Assembly (NCBI GenBank): GCA_036186865.1
Contig: AP025071.1
Location: 14,970,036 to 15,034,035 of the forward strand
Reading direction: 5' to 3'
Source of the DNA: Eustoma russellianum
Lineage: Eukaryota; Streptophyta; Magnoliopsida; Gentianales; Gentianaceae
Length of the DNA: 64,000 nucleotides
Shown: piece after piece, positions 46,901 to 59,081 of the stretch
Position numbering within the stretch: the first letter of the stretch is position 1
How the letters are laid out: the number at the start of each line of letters is the position of its first letter
Notes under the pieces: generated by a model
Seen by the model: the letters and a program-made list of their open reading frames with translations, nothing else
Database searches by the model: none
Told to the model about the DNA's origin: nothing
Translations under genes and position numbers: made by a program

Positions 46901-49900
46901 TCAGTAAACACAGTCAATCCCCTATCTTCTGTCTTTTTAAAAAGAAGACCTTGACCAGGAGCATTCTTTAGATACCTGAGGATTCTCATAGCAGCAGTAA
47001 GATGATGTGAAGTAGGATTATGCATAAACTGACTAACATAGCTCACAGCATAGCATATATCTGGTCTAGTATGCGAAAGATATATTAATTTACCAACTAA
47101 GCGCTGATAACTTAACTTATCAGTAAGCTCTGCATTTCCAGATTTAGATCTGGTATCATCATTAACAGGAGTAGCGGATGGCTTGCATCCAAGCATACCT
47201 GTCTCAGACAATAAATCTAGAACATATTTTCTTTGGGAAATGCTAATACTATCCTTAGTTCTGCCAATTTCCATTCCTAAAAAATACCGAAGATAGCCCA
47301 GATCTTTAAGATCAAAAACAGTAGCTAAGTGATTTTTTATATGTTCAATTCCCTGATTGTCATTCCCAGTAAGAATTATATCATCAACGTAGACAATCAA
47401 AATAGTTATCTTGCCAGACCCCAACCCTTTAATAAATAAAGTGTGATCATTATGTGTTTGTGTAAAGCCATATGTAGTAACAACACTAGTAAACCTCTTA
47501 AACCATTCCATAGGAGATGTTTCAATCCATAAAGTGCCCTTTTTAATTTACATACTTTACTTTGATTCTCAGAATTAACAAAACCAGGAGGAATGTCCAT
47601 AAATACAACTTCATCAAGATTTCCATTCAAAAATGCATTTTAACATCAAGTTGCATTAATTTCCAGTCTAAATTTACTGCTAACGTAAACAGTATTCTAA
47701 TGATGTTAAGTTTTGCAACTGGTGCAAATGTCTCTAAATAATCTATACCATGTGTTTGTGTGAATCTTTTTGCCACTAGCCTAGCTTTATATCTACTAAT
47801 GAGCCATCAGTATTATATTTAATGGAGAAGACCCATTTACAGCCAACTACTTTCATTCCTTTCTGTTTATCTATCAGTTCCCATGTCTGATTATTAACTA
47901 ATGCAGTCATCTCTTCCTGAACTGCAGCATTCCACTTAGGATGAGATAAAGCTTCAGCAATAGACCCAGGTATTTTAGTTGAGTCTAAAGATGTAGTAAA
48001 AGCACTGAATATTGGAGTCAGAGAGGCATAAGATACATATTTACTTAATGGATATTTGGTACAAGTTCGTATACCTTTGCGAAGAGCAATAGGCATACTA
48101 TCTAGAACAGCATCCATATGATGTGGTTCTGTTTCTGTTTCTGAAGTAAGAGTTTGCAAACCTGGTTCCGTTGATTCAGAGGAATTAGACATATCCTGTA
48201 ATTTTTCAGTTATGACCTTGCTCTCTGAAGTAAATCGATCAGTATGCATCCCTTGTTGTTTCATCTGAGAATGTTTTCTTCTGTGATACACCTGAGTAAT
48301 AGGTCTCTGTTGATCATGATGTTTGATTATAGCTTCATGAATACCTGTGTTAGAGTCAGGAAACGTAGGAATATTTCCTGTGGGATACTCAAGTAAACCA
48401 TTAGTATTAGATGAGATATCAATGACATTCCAGAAATCAGAGTATGTCAATCTTAAAGAATCATTAGACTGAGGATAAAAACTACGGTGTTCATCAATCT
48501 TAACATCTAGAGTAACATATATCTTTCTAGAATGAGGTTCATAGCATTTGTAACCTTTTTTGAGTATTAGAGTATCCTATGAAAATACATTTTATAGCTC
48601 TACTTTCTAACTTACTGCGCATATGAGGTGCAAGGTAAACATAAGCAACACTACCGAAAATCTTTGTAGGCAACACAGATATAACATTAGTAAAGGGATA
48701 TGACTCTTGAAGGATATCAATGGGAGATCTAAAAGATAAAATTCTAGATGGCATTCGATTAATTAAGTATGTAGCAGTTAAAACTGCTTCACCCCAATAA
48801 AACTTGGGTACATTGTTAGTGAACATGATAGCTCTTGTTACCTCAAGTAGATGCCGGTTCTTCCTCTCTGCCACCCCATTTTGTTGGGGTGTGTATGTAC
48901 ATGACGTTTGATGGTGAATTCCTTGTCCTGCAAGAAAAATCTGCACAGTCTTGTCCAAGTACTCCAAACCATTATCTGTCCGTATAGTTTTGATACTAGT
49001 ATTAAACTGATTTTTAACAAAGATAATAAAATTCTGTATAATCTGACTAGCCTCATGTTTATGCTTCATAAGAAAAACCCAAGAAATCCTAGTATGATCA
49101 TCAATAAAGGAAATAAACCATCTAGCACCATTGATATTACTCACTCGTGAGGGACCCCAAATATCCGAATGGATTAGATTAAAAGCCTGAGTAGGAGCAT
49201 AAGTTTTTGCTAGATACACTGACTTAGTTTGCTTAGAAAACTCACAGATTTCGCACATAATACAAGCTGGATCAATATTCAAAAACAATCTAGGCATAAT
49301 CTTCTTAAGATATACAAAGTTTGGATGACCTAAACGTTTATGCCAAAGCAAAATACAATCTTTGTTAGATTGTCTGGGATCTTCTTTAGTTCCAGCAGCA
49401 CAGCACAGACCACTATTAGACCCCGAAGTTCCAAAAACGTAGAGTCCATTGAGAGTCTTAGCATTGCCAATCCTCTCCCCCGTAGAAATCCCCTGAAATA
49501 TCACTTCAGAGGGTGAGAAAGAAGCAAGGCAATGATTATCTAGAGTCAGCCTTCGGACTGAAATCAGACTGAAGCTTAGATTAGGAATATACAGTACATC
49601 ATTCAATTTCAAATGATTACTAAGTGTAACAGTTCCCTTCCCAAGTACATTTACTCTAAAACCTGTTGCAACCTGAACATATCTAGGAGATAGGAAACAT
49701 TCAAAATCCATTAGAAGATGTTTCTTGTTAGTCATGTGATCAGATGCCCCTGAGTCTATAATCCAGACGGTGTGTTTAGTACTATCAGATAAGCTACCAG
49801 ATGTACCTGTTTGATGAGCCATTGTAGCAGTAGAAATGGTAGACGTCTCAGATGAAGGTTTATCAAGGTTTTGCTGACCAAGAATCTTGAAGATTGCATC

Positions 49901-52900
49901 AAGTTGTTGTTGTATTGGGCTACTTGACTGAGATTCAGATTGTAAACTTGATTGGGAGACTGGCTCAGTATTCATTTGACTCACTAAATGAGCCATTGAG
50001 CTCTGAGGCCTTCCCTGACCTCTACCTCCTTTCCAATAATCATTACCCGGACCTCTCCAGTTTGAAGAATTACCTTTCCAACTACTACCAAAGGATCTGG
50101 GAGGTCTTTGGACCTTAGAGTCAGGTCTAGTATAGCAATTATCATAGGTATGTCCTAGACGTTTGCAGAACTTGCAGTAAGGTTTATTATTTGATCCCTT
50201 ATATGAAGTGAGTGCAGTAGTAGATGTAATAGTTTCAGAGTTCGTTGTAGCTAAAGCAGAACCCTCAGACAGTGATGAAGAGATAGATGAGGATCCCATC
50301 ATAACTTTGATTCGAGACTCCTCCATTCGTACCTCTGAGAATGCAGTATTCAGAGTAGGAAAGGGTTTCATCCCTAACAATCTACTTCTTACTGCGTCAA
50401 ACTCCTTATGTAGACCTTGTAAAAATCTAAAGACTCTCTTTTTTTCTATGAACTTCCTAAATGCTAGATCATCAGCTGGTGAAGACCAGTTGTGAGTTTC
50501 ATAAGTATCAATTTGTTGCCATAACCGTGTGACTTGAGAGTAGTATGCACTCACAAGTTGGTCCCCTTGCTTCAGTTCAGTGATTTGAGTTTCTAGCTCA
50601 TAAATCTCAGCAACATTATCCTTTTGAGAGTATAACTCCCTAGCAGCTTTCCAAATATCACTAGCTGTTTGATAGAGAATAAAGTTATCCCCAATCTCTG
50701 GGGTCATAGAACCGATTAGCCATGACATGATCATGGCATTTTCAGTTTTCCACTGCCTATGCAGTGGATTAGTAACCGCAGGAACTTGCATGTGACCATA
50801 AAGATAGTCATCCTTACCTCGTCCCATTACAAATAATTCCACAGTCTTGCTCCAAGATAGATAGTTGTGACTATTCAATTTATGATTAGTCACCATTATT
50901 GGATTACTATCTAACATCGGAGTAACAGAAGGAGGCATAGATGAAGCTCCAGCAGATGCTCCTGAGGATTCTCCAGTCCTTCGTGTAGCAGAAAAATGAG
51001 TTGAAATTGAAGACATATTGTTTAACTAGACAAAAGAAGTTGCAGAAATTGGGTTTGTTGAACCCAGGAAAAAACAGAGAATGACAAAGGTAGGTAGGAG
51101 AAGAATACGGAAAAATGATGTAATTGAGAAAGTGGTTCAGGGAGGAGAGGAAGAAGCTTCTCGTAGAAGCTTCACAATGACACATGTAGTGGAATACACG
51201 TGTCACAACAGAGAACACATGCAGCAATCAATTCCCCTGGATTTTGACACGCACTCACCCCCTTTTGTTAGGATGAGGCCACGCAACCTTGTACTTCTTT
51301 TTAAGAAATATTGTTTTTCAAAAAATTGAAAACTTTCAAAAAGTTAACAATAAAATTTCGTGTAAAAACTTTACCCGAAAAACTTACACGTGGGACTTCT
51401 CACGTGTGTCCCCTTCTTCCTCTTCTTTACTTTATCTTCTTCCCTTTCTCTTCTTCTGCAATTCTCCGTTCTGTGCAACCTTCACTTTGCAGCTCTTGGT
51501 ATTATACTTGCTCTACTACACAAACAAACGCAATTCTTCTCTTTAACAGAGGAATGTTCAGATGCAAGAAGAATATTCTCCGTAAAAAAATGTGAACTCA
51601 AGAACTGAGAGTCTCAGTCGTAGTGTGAAGAATCAGACTTTTACTGATTCAGTTTCAGATTTTGAGCTTCTAGCTCTGATAACATAAAGACAATATTGAG
51701 AATGTAAACAGTATTCATTAACTCTCAAGCTTGTAATCAAGAAGTACACCAAAGTAACCTTTTAAGTTCTCAGCATAAAGATAAACAAAAAATACTGTCC
51801 TTTATATATAGGACATACAAACAAATCCTAACGGTAACAAATCTGCCAATGATAACGGCTACAAACAGTAACAAAAACAAATATTTTATCTATTCTTTCC
51901 AACACATTATTAGAAATCTGATCGTCTTTTTGCTACTGCTTGTGTTTTCTGATGAGTTTTCAACTTTTGTGCCTTATCTGATGTCAACAATGAACTGATC
52001 TTCTGATCAACATTCAGGTTTTCTGGTGCCTCAACTCCAGACGCACAAGAATCTGGTTGCTTTTGATGGCTAATTTGCAAACTTTACATAGCTAATCTGT
52101 TGCCAAAAAAATAGCAACTGGAGCTCCTTCAAGATTACTATCTCCAGATTTTCATTACCAGAGTGATGCTCTTCGACAACTTAAGGTTCTGCTTCTTTTA
52201 ATCTCAATCCTTTGTTGCAGAAAGTGCTAGCTTAATCTTGTCATCACCAGAATGCCGATGTCATCCAGCTGATAGCCCCTTTTTCTGCCTTTTTTTTTTC
52301 ATTATTTTTGAACATCTTGTAAGATCTGAGAAAGGGCAAGGGCCATTATTTACCAATTGGCTCCTATAATTCTGTCCAAAGAATGGAAAACAGTCCATAG
52401 GGAATGCTGGTCCTTCAGTACCCTCAGTTGGGTTGATTCTTGCACGTAAATAAATTCTCTTGTAACTATTCCCATGTAAAAGTTTAAGCTACAACAGATG
52501 AAATATTTATGCATTTACACACTTAACACGCTCCTTCAATGTGGACTTACAACACGTGCACAACAGTAGCAGACAGTAGAAATGGTATTGATGGACAACA
52601 GGACCGAACCAACAATCACATAAGGCTGTTAGTTTGTTTCATAATCTTAGAAGTGACCACTTCATATTTACAAATCCCTTATCATCCTGTTTTTCATTCT
52701 CATAAGTACCAAATTGAACATTTTATATCTGTATGCACCATTTTGGAAGTGTGGAGAAAATTAGAGTTAGTAAGATAAAGCTATTCCCACAGTATTTTGA
52801 GGCCTACTAGCTAATCAGTTATTCATACTATGATATATATGTATAACAGCTAATGTTGAGTACCACTAGTTCATGAGTAGTCAGATCAGAAGACTAAATA

Positions 52901-55900
52901 CAACCTGCTTGGATTAACAAGACATGAAGAGAGAACCCAAGACTCCCTCAACCATTATCCTCATAAATATTATCGAGTATGCACCGCAGTTCAGATATAT
53001 AGAGAGAAGATAATGAGATGGGGGAAGATAAAGGAAAACCTTCCCACGATAGTTAAGACATTGATGATTGAACAAACCAATGATATCTGCAAAACATAGA
53101 AAATAAAGGGAAAATACCCAAGTAAGCTCCAACTGATTGTCGAAATTATGTGAAACAGATTCCTTGGTGATAAAAGTTCACATAGGAATAAAATCACTTC
53201 ACAGCAGATACGCAAGAGTCTCAAAAGCATACAAATACCGTATTAATTCAGATTAAAAGAAGATGAGCATATTCTTAACTAAGGAGCTACATGCTGCCCG
53301 CTATATAGGTAACCACTGCAGGACAAAAGAGTTTTTCTTTTAAATAAATGGTCAAAGTGAAGATTGTCCAAAAGGCGAGAAGAAAAATGGGTTCTCTGCT
53401 GTGAAAATGATATACTTCTGTTGAATATATGTAAACCATAACTTCTTGTACTATTAAGATACTACCTGGATGCAAGTAGGATTTATTTTGTTAGCCCTTA
53501 ACTTAAAAGCTTAAAACTTTATTTGATACGAAGTGTAAGAATCTAAGTTATTTAGAAAATCTTCCTGTGCATGTGAACAAGTAATGATCATACAAAATAG
53601 AAGAGTATATCTGCTTGCTCCAGAGAGTACTAGAGCAGTACACTTTCTAGGTCTCATAATGTGATATCTGGCAGCCTTCAACGAAACCTCGGAACATGTA
53701 ACCGACTTCTTTTCCAATTATAAAAATTCATCAGCCTTGACTCCGGATTCGCGAAACCTGGCTACCAACATCTTTGCTGATTGTAGAGAAATTTGTTTGG
53801 TTATGATAGCCTTTACCAGATGTTATTTCTTATGCTATTCAGCAATTGCCAAAACTTAAACTTTGTTTATCCTATCTAGCAGTTGGTTCAGTGTCACTGT
53901 AAGTTGAAGCTCTATATAAAGGAATCAATCAGGGAAAGGTTTTGAACTCCTGGGCGCCAACGTATTCCACAGAAAAAAGGGGCCAAGCACCTCAGATAGG
54001 TTCTCTAAATGAGGATTCGTGGAGTCTATGGGGCATGTTTCCTAGAGCGTTGGAGAATGAAATATTATATGTAAGTATTTCTCTGAACTGATCTGCAAGA
54101 ATACTGTAAAAGTACCACCGACCAGGAAAAAGCTTTTTCGCTTGAGATGACAGTTTACTGCTATTGGGTGTCATTTCCAAGCAAATTTCATAAGAGGCCC
54201 TTGTCCTTCCAGATAGTGTTCTATTATGTCTAGGCAAAATGGAACCTAAGGGTATTCCCAACAAGAGGCAGACATGGTTGTGTTGTGGAATGAGAAGCCC
54301 TAATAACTTTGCAGTTGTGTTTGCCAAATGGAGGAAAATTGCTAAAGTGCAGAGTCAATTAGATGTTACTGTAAGTTGTAATTTTATGTGTGAACATGTT
54401 CCTAGATTCTAGTAGGCTTTTCCATATATTCTAAAGAGTTAGATGCTTTTGGAGGAGTTGTAAATTTTTTTCCATCAATAAAATTTTGAATTTTTCCAAA
54501 TTTTCTTTCTTAGAAGATAAAAGGGAACCTGCATTAGCATGCATCTTGTCTATACTAGAATACATCTCTTAAACACCTTAAACTGAAAAGCATTTTTTTC
54601 TTTCCCAACAAAATGCAAATCAAGCTAGAAGAGTTCCACTGATTAGGAGTTACCTGGATTCAAATGGGAACCTAAAATTATTGTTTGCCTGTAAAACTGT
54701 GCTTGTCCATCTAGATACCTGAGTCGCAAAATGGTTACACTTAACAATTGCTAGAAACGGATAACTTATTTTCTTTCCCCTTATATGTCTTTCTCCTGGC
54801 ATAGTAAGGGACAGAAAAGTGACAAACAGAGGAAGATGGTCATACCATTGTCTTAATCGCATTATATCTGTTGCATTCTTTGATGGTATCTGATTTAAAT
54901 GGTGGACAACAGTATTGACATGGGACCAATTCTGTACAGAACATAGATCATACATAAGGAAGACAATAACGTGATACACAGTACAAATTAACTTTTTTCC
55001 ACATGATAAACCAAAAATAAACAAAGGGAGGGCAATTTGCTTAAATACTTTCCCTCCAATGAAGCTCAGTATAGCAGAACTAGACAAAAGGAGCCTATGC
55101 GCACCAAAAAAGAAATTTGGAAGTTGGAAATTTTAGTAAATAAGAATATAATTGGTACACTGAAAAGCTGAGGGACTTTAAAACGAAAAAGAAAAAGAAG
55201 GAAAAAAAAAAGTTGAACCAAAAACTCCTCACATGAAATTTACTTTTGAAAGTTCTCCACATTTTCTCTTCATGTTGGCGTTTGAGATAGCTGTTTTCTG
55301 ACCATAAAATCACCAAATGCTACCAAGTTCTCGTTACTAATAATGTGTGCATTTAGTGAAGGCCATTCGAAAAACTAGGCAATATTTTCTTTTACCCTTC
55401 CAACATGAAGGAGATTTAGTATGGGAATACTGAAATGTGGGGAAACAAAATAATGAGAGTAACAACACTCACCTGCATTAGTATGACATCTGCATGATCA
55501 ACAATCAAAACCTGAGAAGAGAGAAGATTTTCCTTTTATTGACAAGAAGACCTACAAAGTTCACTAAGATCTTTAGAGAGAGTCATTCATGTTCATTGCT
55601 AATACCACCAATATTCGTACCTCTATCGAGGAAAGGTAATTTACATCTTTATCTTTTTCTGCTTCTGTCTCTCCAATTTTCTGTGAAACGAACAAACAAT
55701 AGGTTAAATGAAGCACCAGCAAAAGAAACTGAAGTAGCATACAACACCTGCTGTAAAAGCGAGAAACATTGAACAAAAATTTGGATATTTATGTGACCAA
55801 TGCACCTGGGAAAATTTTTACACACATCTCTTAACTCAAGCTTTTTCAATTCCAATGGAGTCAATGACACACTCTCTTTTTACTTTGGAATATGATATAA

Positions 55901-56087
55901 TACAGCAAAATGACTCATTAAATTGATTACGCTTATTATATCGTGAAGTAGCAGCTGATCGACACAACTTGATGCAATTTTCGTCATGGGTCATCCGAGA
56001 ACAACCTCAGTCTGTTTCCAACACTTGAGTAAGGCTGCCTACACCCGACCCTCCTTACCGCGCCTATCCTCTAACGCAATGGGTTAA

Positions 56088-56120
<33 letters not shown>

Positions 56121-56318
56121 ATCTCTTGACTCAAGCACTAACACACTCATAATAGCGTGAGCGAGCACACACACAGACATATATATGTATATGTGTGTGT
56201 GTGATGTGTATATATGTGTGCGTCTGTGTGTGTGTGTATATATATATATATATGTTATATGTGTGTGTGTGTGTGTATGTGAGTATATATTTAACTCAAA
56301 CATTCACACACACACTAG

Positions 56319-56401
<83 letters not shown>

Positions 56402-56680
56402 CACATGTATATGTATATACATATATATATATATATGTATGTATATACATATATATGTGTATTGAAGGCGGATCTTGGAGCAACTGGTAATGTTGATACT
56501 TTGTGACCTTGAGGTCACGTGTTCATGCGGCGGAAACAGCATCTTGCACAAAGTGTACGTTAAGATTGCGTACATCAGATCGCGAAGCGATCCGTCCCTT
56601 TCCCGAACCATACGAAAACGCGGGGGCCTAGTGTACCGAGAACGCCCTATATATATATACACACATATATATATATACAC

Positions 56681-56729
<49 letters not shown>

Positions 56730-59032
56730 TATATATAAGTCTGTTGCTGACATAAAAACATCTCTTTCCATGTCTTTGGATACAAACCATATAGATTTGC
56801 CCGTTCTATATACATAAACCCTTGTGAGGGTTTCGCGAAGTTTCAATAGATCTTCCGCTTCTAGGATAAAATATCTCATTTGTTCTTCACAAAGCGAACT
56901 AGCGGGTTGATGGATCATTACCCTGATAATAGAAACAAAAGTTCCTCTGACTCACATGATCTCGCATGATGAAGTGCAGTTCCCCAAACCGACACAAGTG
57001 AACAAGTAGAATATACTAGGGCCCTTAAGAGAACCATGTCAAAGGAACTCAGTAAAATGACTTCATAACCATGTCAAAGGAACTTGGTAAAATGACCTCA
57101 TAACTTCGGGAGAAGGGGTGCAACAAGATATTTTCTTTGTGTCGGTAAAAAGAGATATTACTTCACACACACACATATAGATATTTCAAAACAGATAATG
57201 ATTTCAACCAATATCATTAATGGTTCAGTTCACGAAGTGAAGAATAACCATCTTAACCGGAAATACGGCACGAACTGAAATTCGTGAAGAATAATCATCA
57301 TCTTAACAGGCAATATGGCACGAACAGGAAAAGTCCCAGGATTGCACAAAGATAATTTATCAGAAGAAAAAATCTGCTGCCCTAATTTGATAATTGGTAC
57401 TTGAGGGTAAAACAAACAGCTATAGCATGTAGAGCAAAGTATCAAAAGACTCACAGTGATCAAACCAAGAGGAGAAGCAACAATTATGTCCGAGGAGTAG
57501 AAATCACCGAACAATTTCACCCTCCTCCTACAATGAATACACAGTTTGTGTCAATAGATTTCCACTCTCATCAAGGGTAAACAAAAAAGGAAAGGCTAGT
57601 AGAGACCGGGAAAGAGATTACAAAAAGATAAAATAAATAAATAAGATAAGGTAGGAGAGACTAAAGTCATTCATCGCTATTTGGATCAAAACTATTCATG
57701 TTTTTTGTAATAACTTCAAACAATTAGCCACAGTAACATGAGAAAATAGAAAGCCCAACTGTGCAAGAAGCATATGAGATAAGATTTTAGCAGCAAAGCA
57801 TTCAATTTGTTCGTTCACACAACAACGAATCTCTGACGAATTGTAGACTTTCTTAATAAAATGCTTTACCCCATATACTTTACGCCTATCATAAAGTGAT
57901 CATTATTGTTCCCACCAAAAAGTGCTCGAAAGTCAGAAGGTTTAGATGACGTCTTTGGTTTTGAACTGTCAATATCATCCTTATCATTATCTTCACTGAT
58001 TCCACTTCCAAACTCTGCATTGAAGCGGTCCAGATGTTCTATTCCAACCTGAAGCAAACAAAATCACACGAATTGAAATGTGACAAACAGTTTATTGATC
58101 GTCACCAGAAAGATGGCATATTTAACCACCATTAACAAACACATAATACATAAGCACCAGCAAGCAGAGCTCATATTTCAAGTAGCCAAGAAACTATTTT
58201 ACGGGTCTCACAAACATCAGAATATCTTTGACCCACTAGTGACTAATTTATTTTTAGCCTAGAAAGAACCAACTCAAAGAAACATACAAATATCATTATT
58301 CTGAAACATGAAGTCAAACTCAAGATGTATTGGAAATACTATATATCCTTGTTTCCTGACCCTATGAAATGCTTCTTTGAATTAAAATATACCATCAATC
58401 AAAGATCTGATGTTAAATAAATACCAACAAAGTTAAAAATCAAAAGCAGCAAAAAAAAATGGCAAAACACACGGCAAATTACAAAACGAATAAAAGCAAA
58501 CAAATGACAAGAATGATTCACTGAAACAGATTACCAAACAATAATATCTCTGGGGCTTCACTTTTTCTATGAAGAGAACCAGATACCTGATAGCATTTTA
58601 CAGCCAGAAAAATTACCAATTTAAATAACTATGCTTACACACAAAGAAGTACAGTTTCATCCTTCCACGTCATCCACCCTGTTATAAACCAATGCTGTAA
58701 AGTAGATGTACCTTGTGCTTTGGTGGGGTCAACTCAATTAACCTCTTGACAACTCGATATGCAATGCTTGCAAAAGGCAGAAGTATCAAGATCTGGACAA
58801 AAACAATTTTTTGATACTCAAGATACTTCCATAAGTAAAAAAATAAAGCTACCCAAGAATGGAAAAATGTCAATAAAATAAGCACTATATATATTCTTTA
58901 ATATCAATAGAAGCTTTGTTTCCTGCAATCTATTTGACACCAAGGAGTCACAACCTTCTTAAATATCTAAATAAGATATGTACTTATTATGAAGCGGCAC
59001 CAGCTACTTAGAATACTTAGAAAGTTAAAAAC

Positions 59033-59081
<49 letters not shown>

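Larger units (their letters stand above)
46211..51904 (-). mobile_element. young Ty1/copia element with 220-bp LTRs in a UTP25 intron
   Basis: The 5694-bp minus-strand element is flanked by CATTA duplications. Its LTRs (46211-46430 and 51685-51904) differ at one position out of 220 by my reading, so the insertion is recent. On the minus strand the LTR runs TGTTGGAAAG to TTGTCTTTA, ending TA rather than CA. The primer site TGTTATCAGAGC directly follows the upstream LTR, one base from the usual form. The interior reads gag, protease, integrase, RT and RNase H. It lies in the 7.65-kb intron between UTP25 exons 53040 and 45386, in the same orientation as the gene. Confidence 0.95.

Noticed and set aside
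53992..54327. 111-codon minus-strand frame in a UTP25 intron, considered as an exon
   Set aside because: The Utp25 reading passes directly from exon 54654 to exon 53086 in phase; the frame matches nothing in the family.
56064..56918. Long open frames on both strands rich in Ile/Tyr or His/Thr
   Set aside because: They are translations of TA/CA/GT microsatellites and of the SINE; no start context or domain.
59033..59075. Regular repeat array considered as CRISPR-like or satellite
   Set aside because: Plain AAT microsatellite without spacers.
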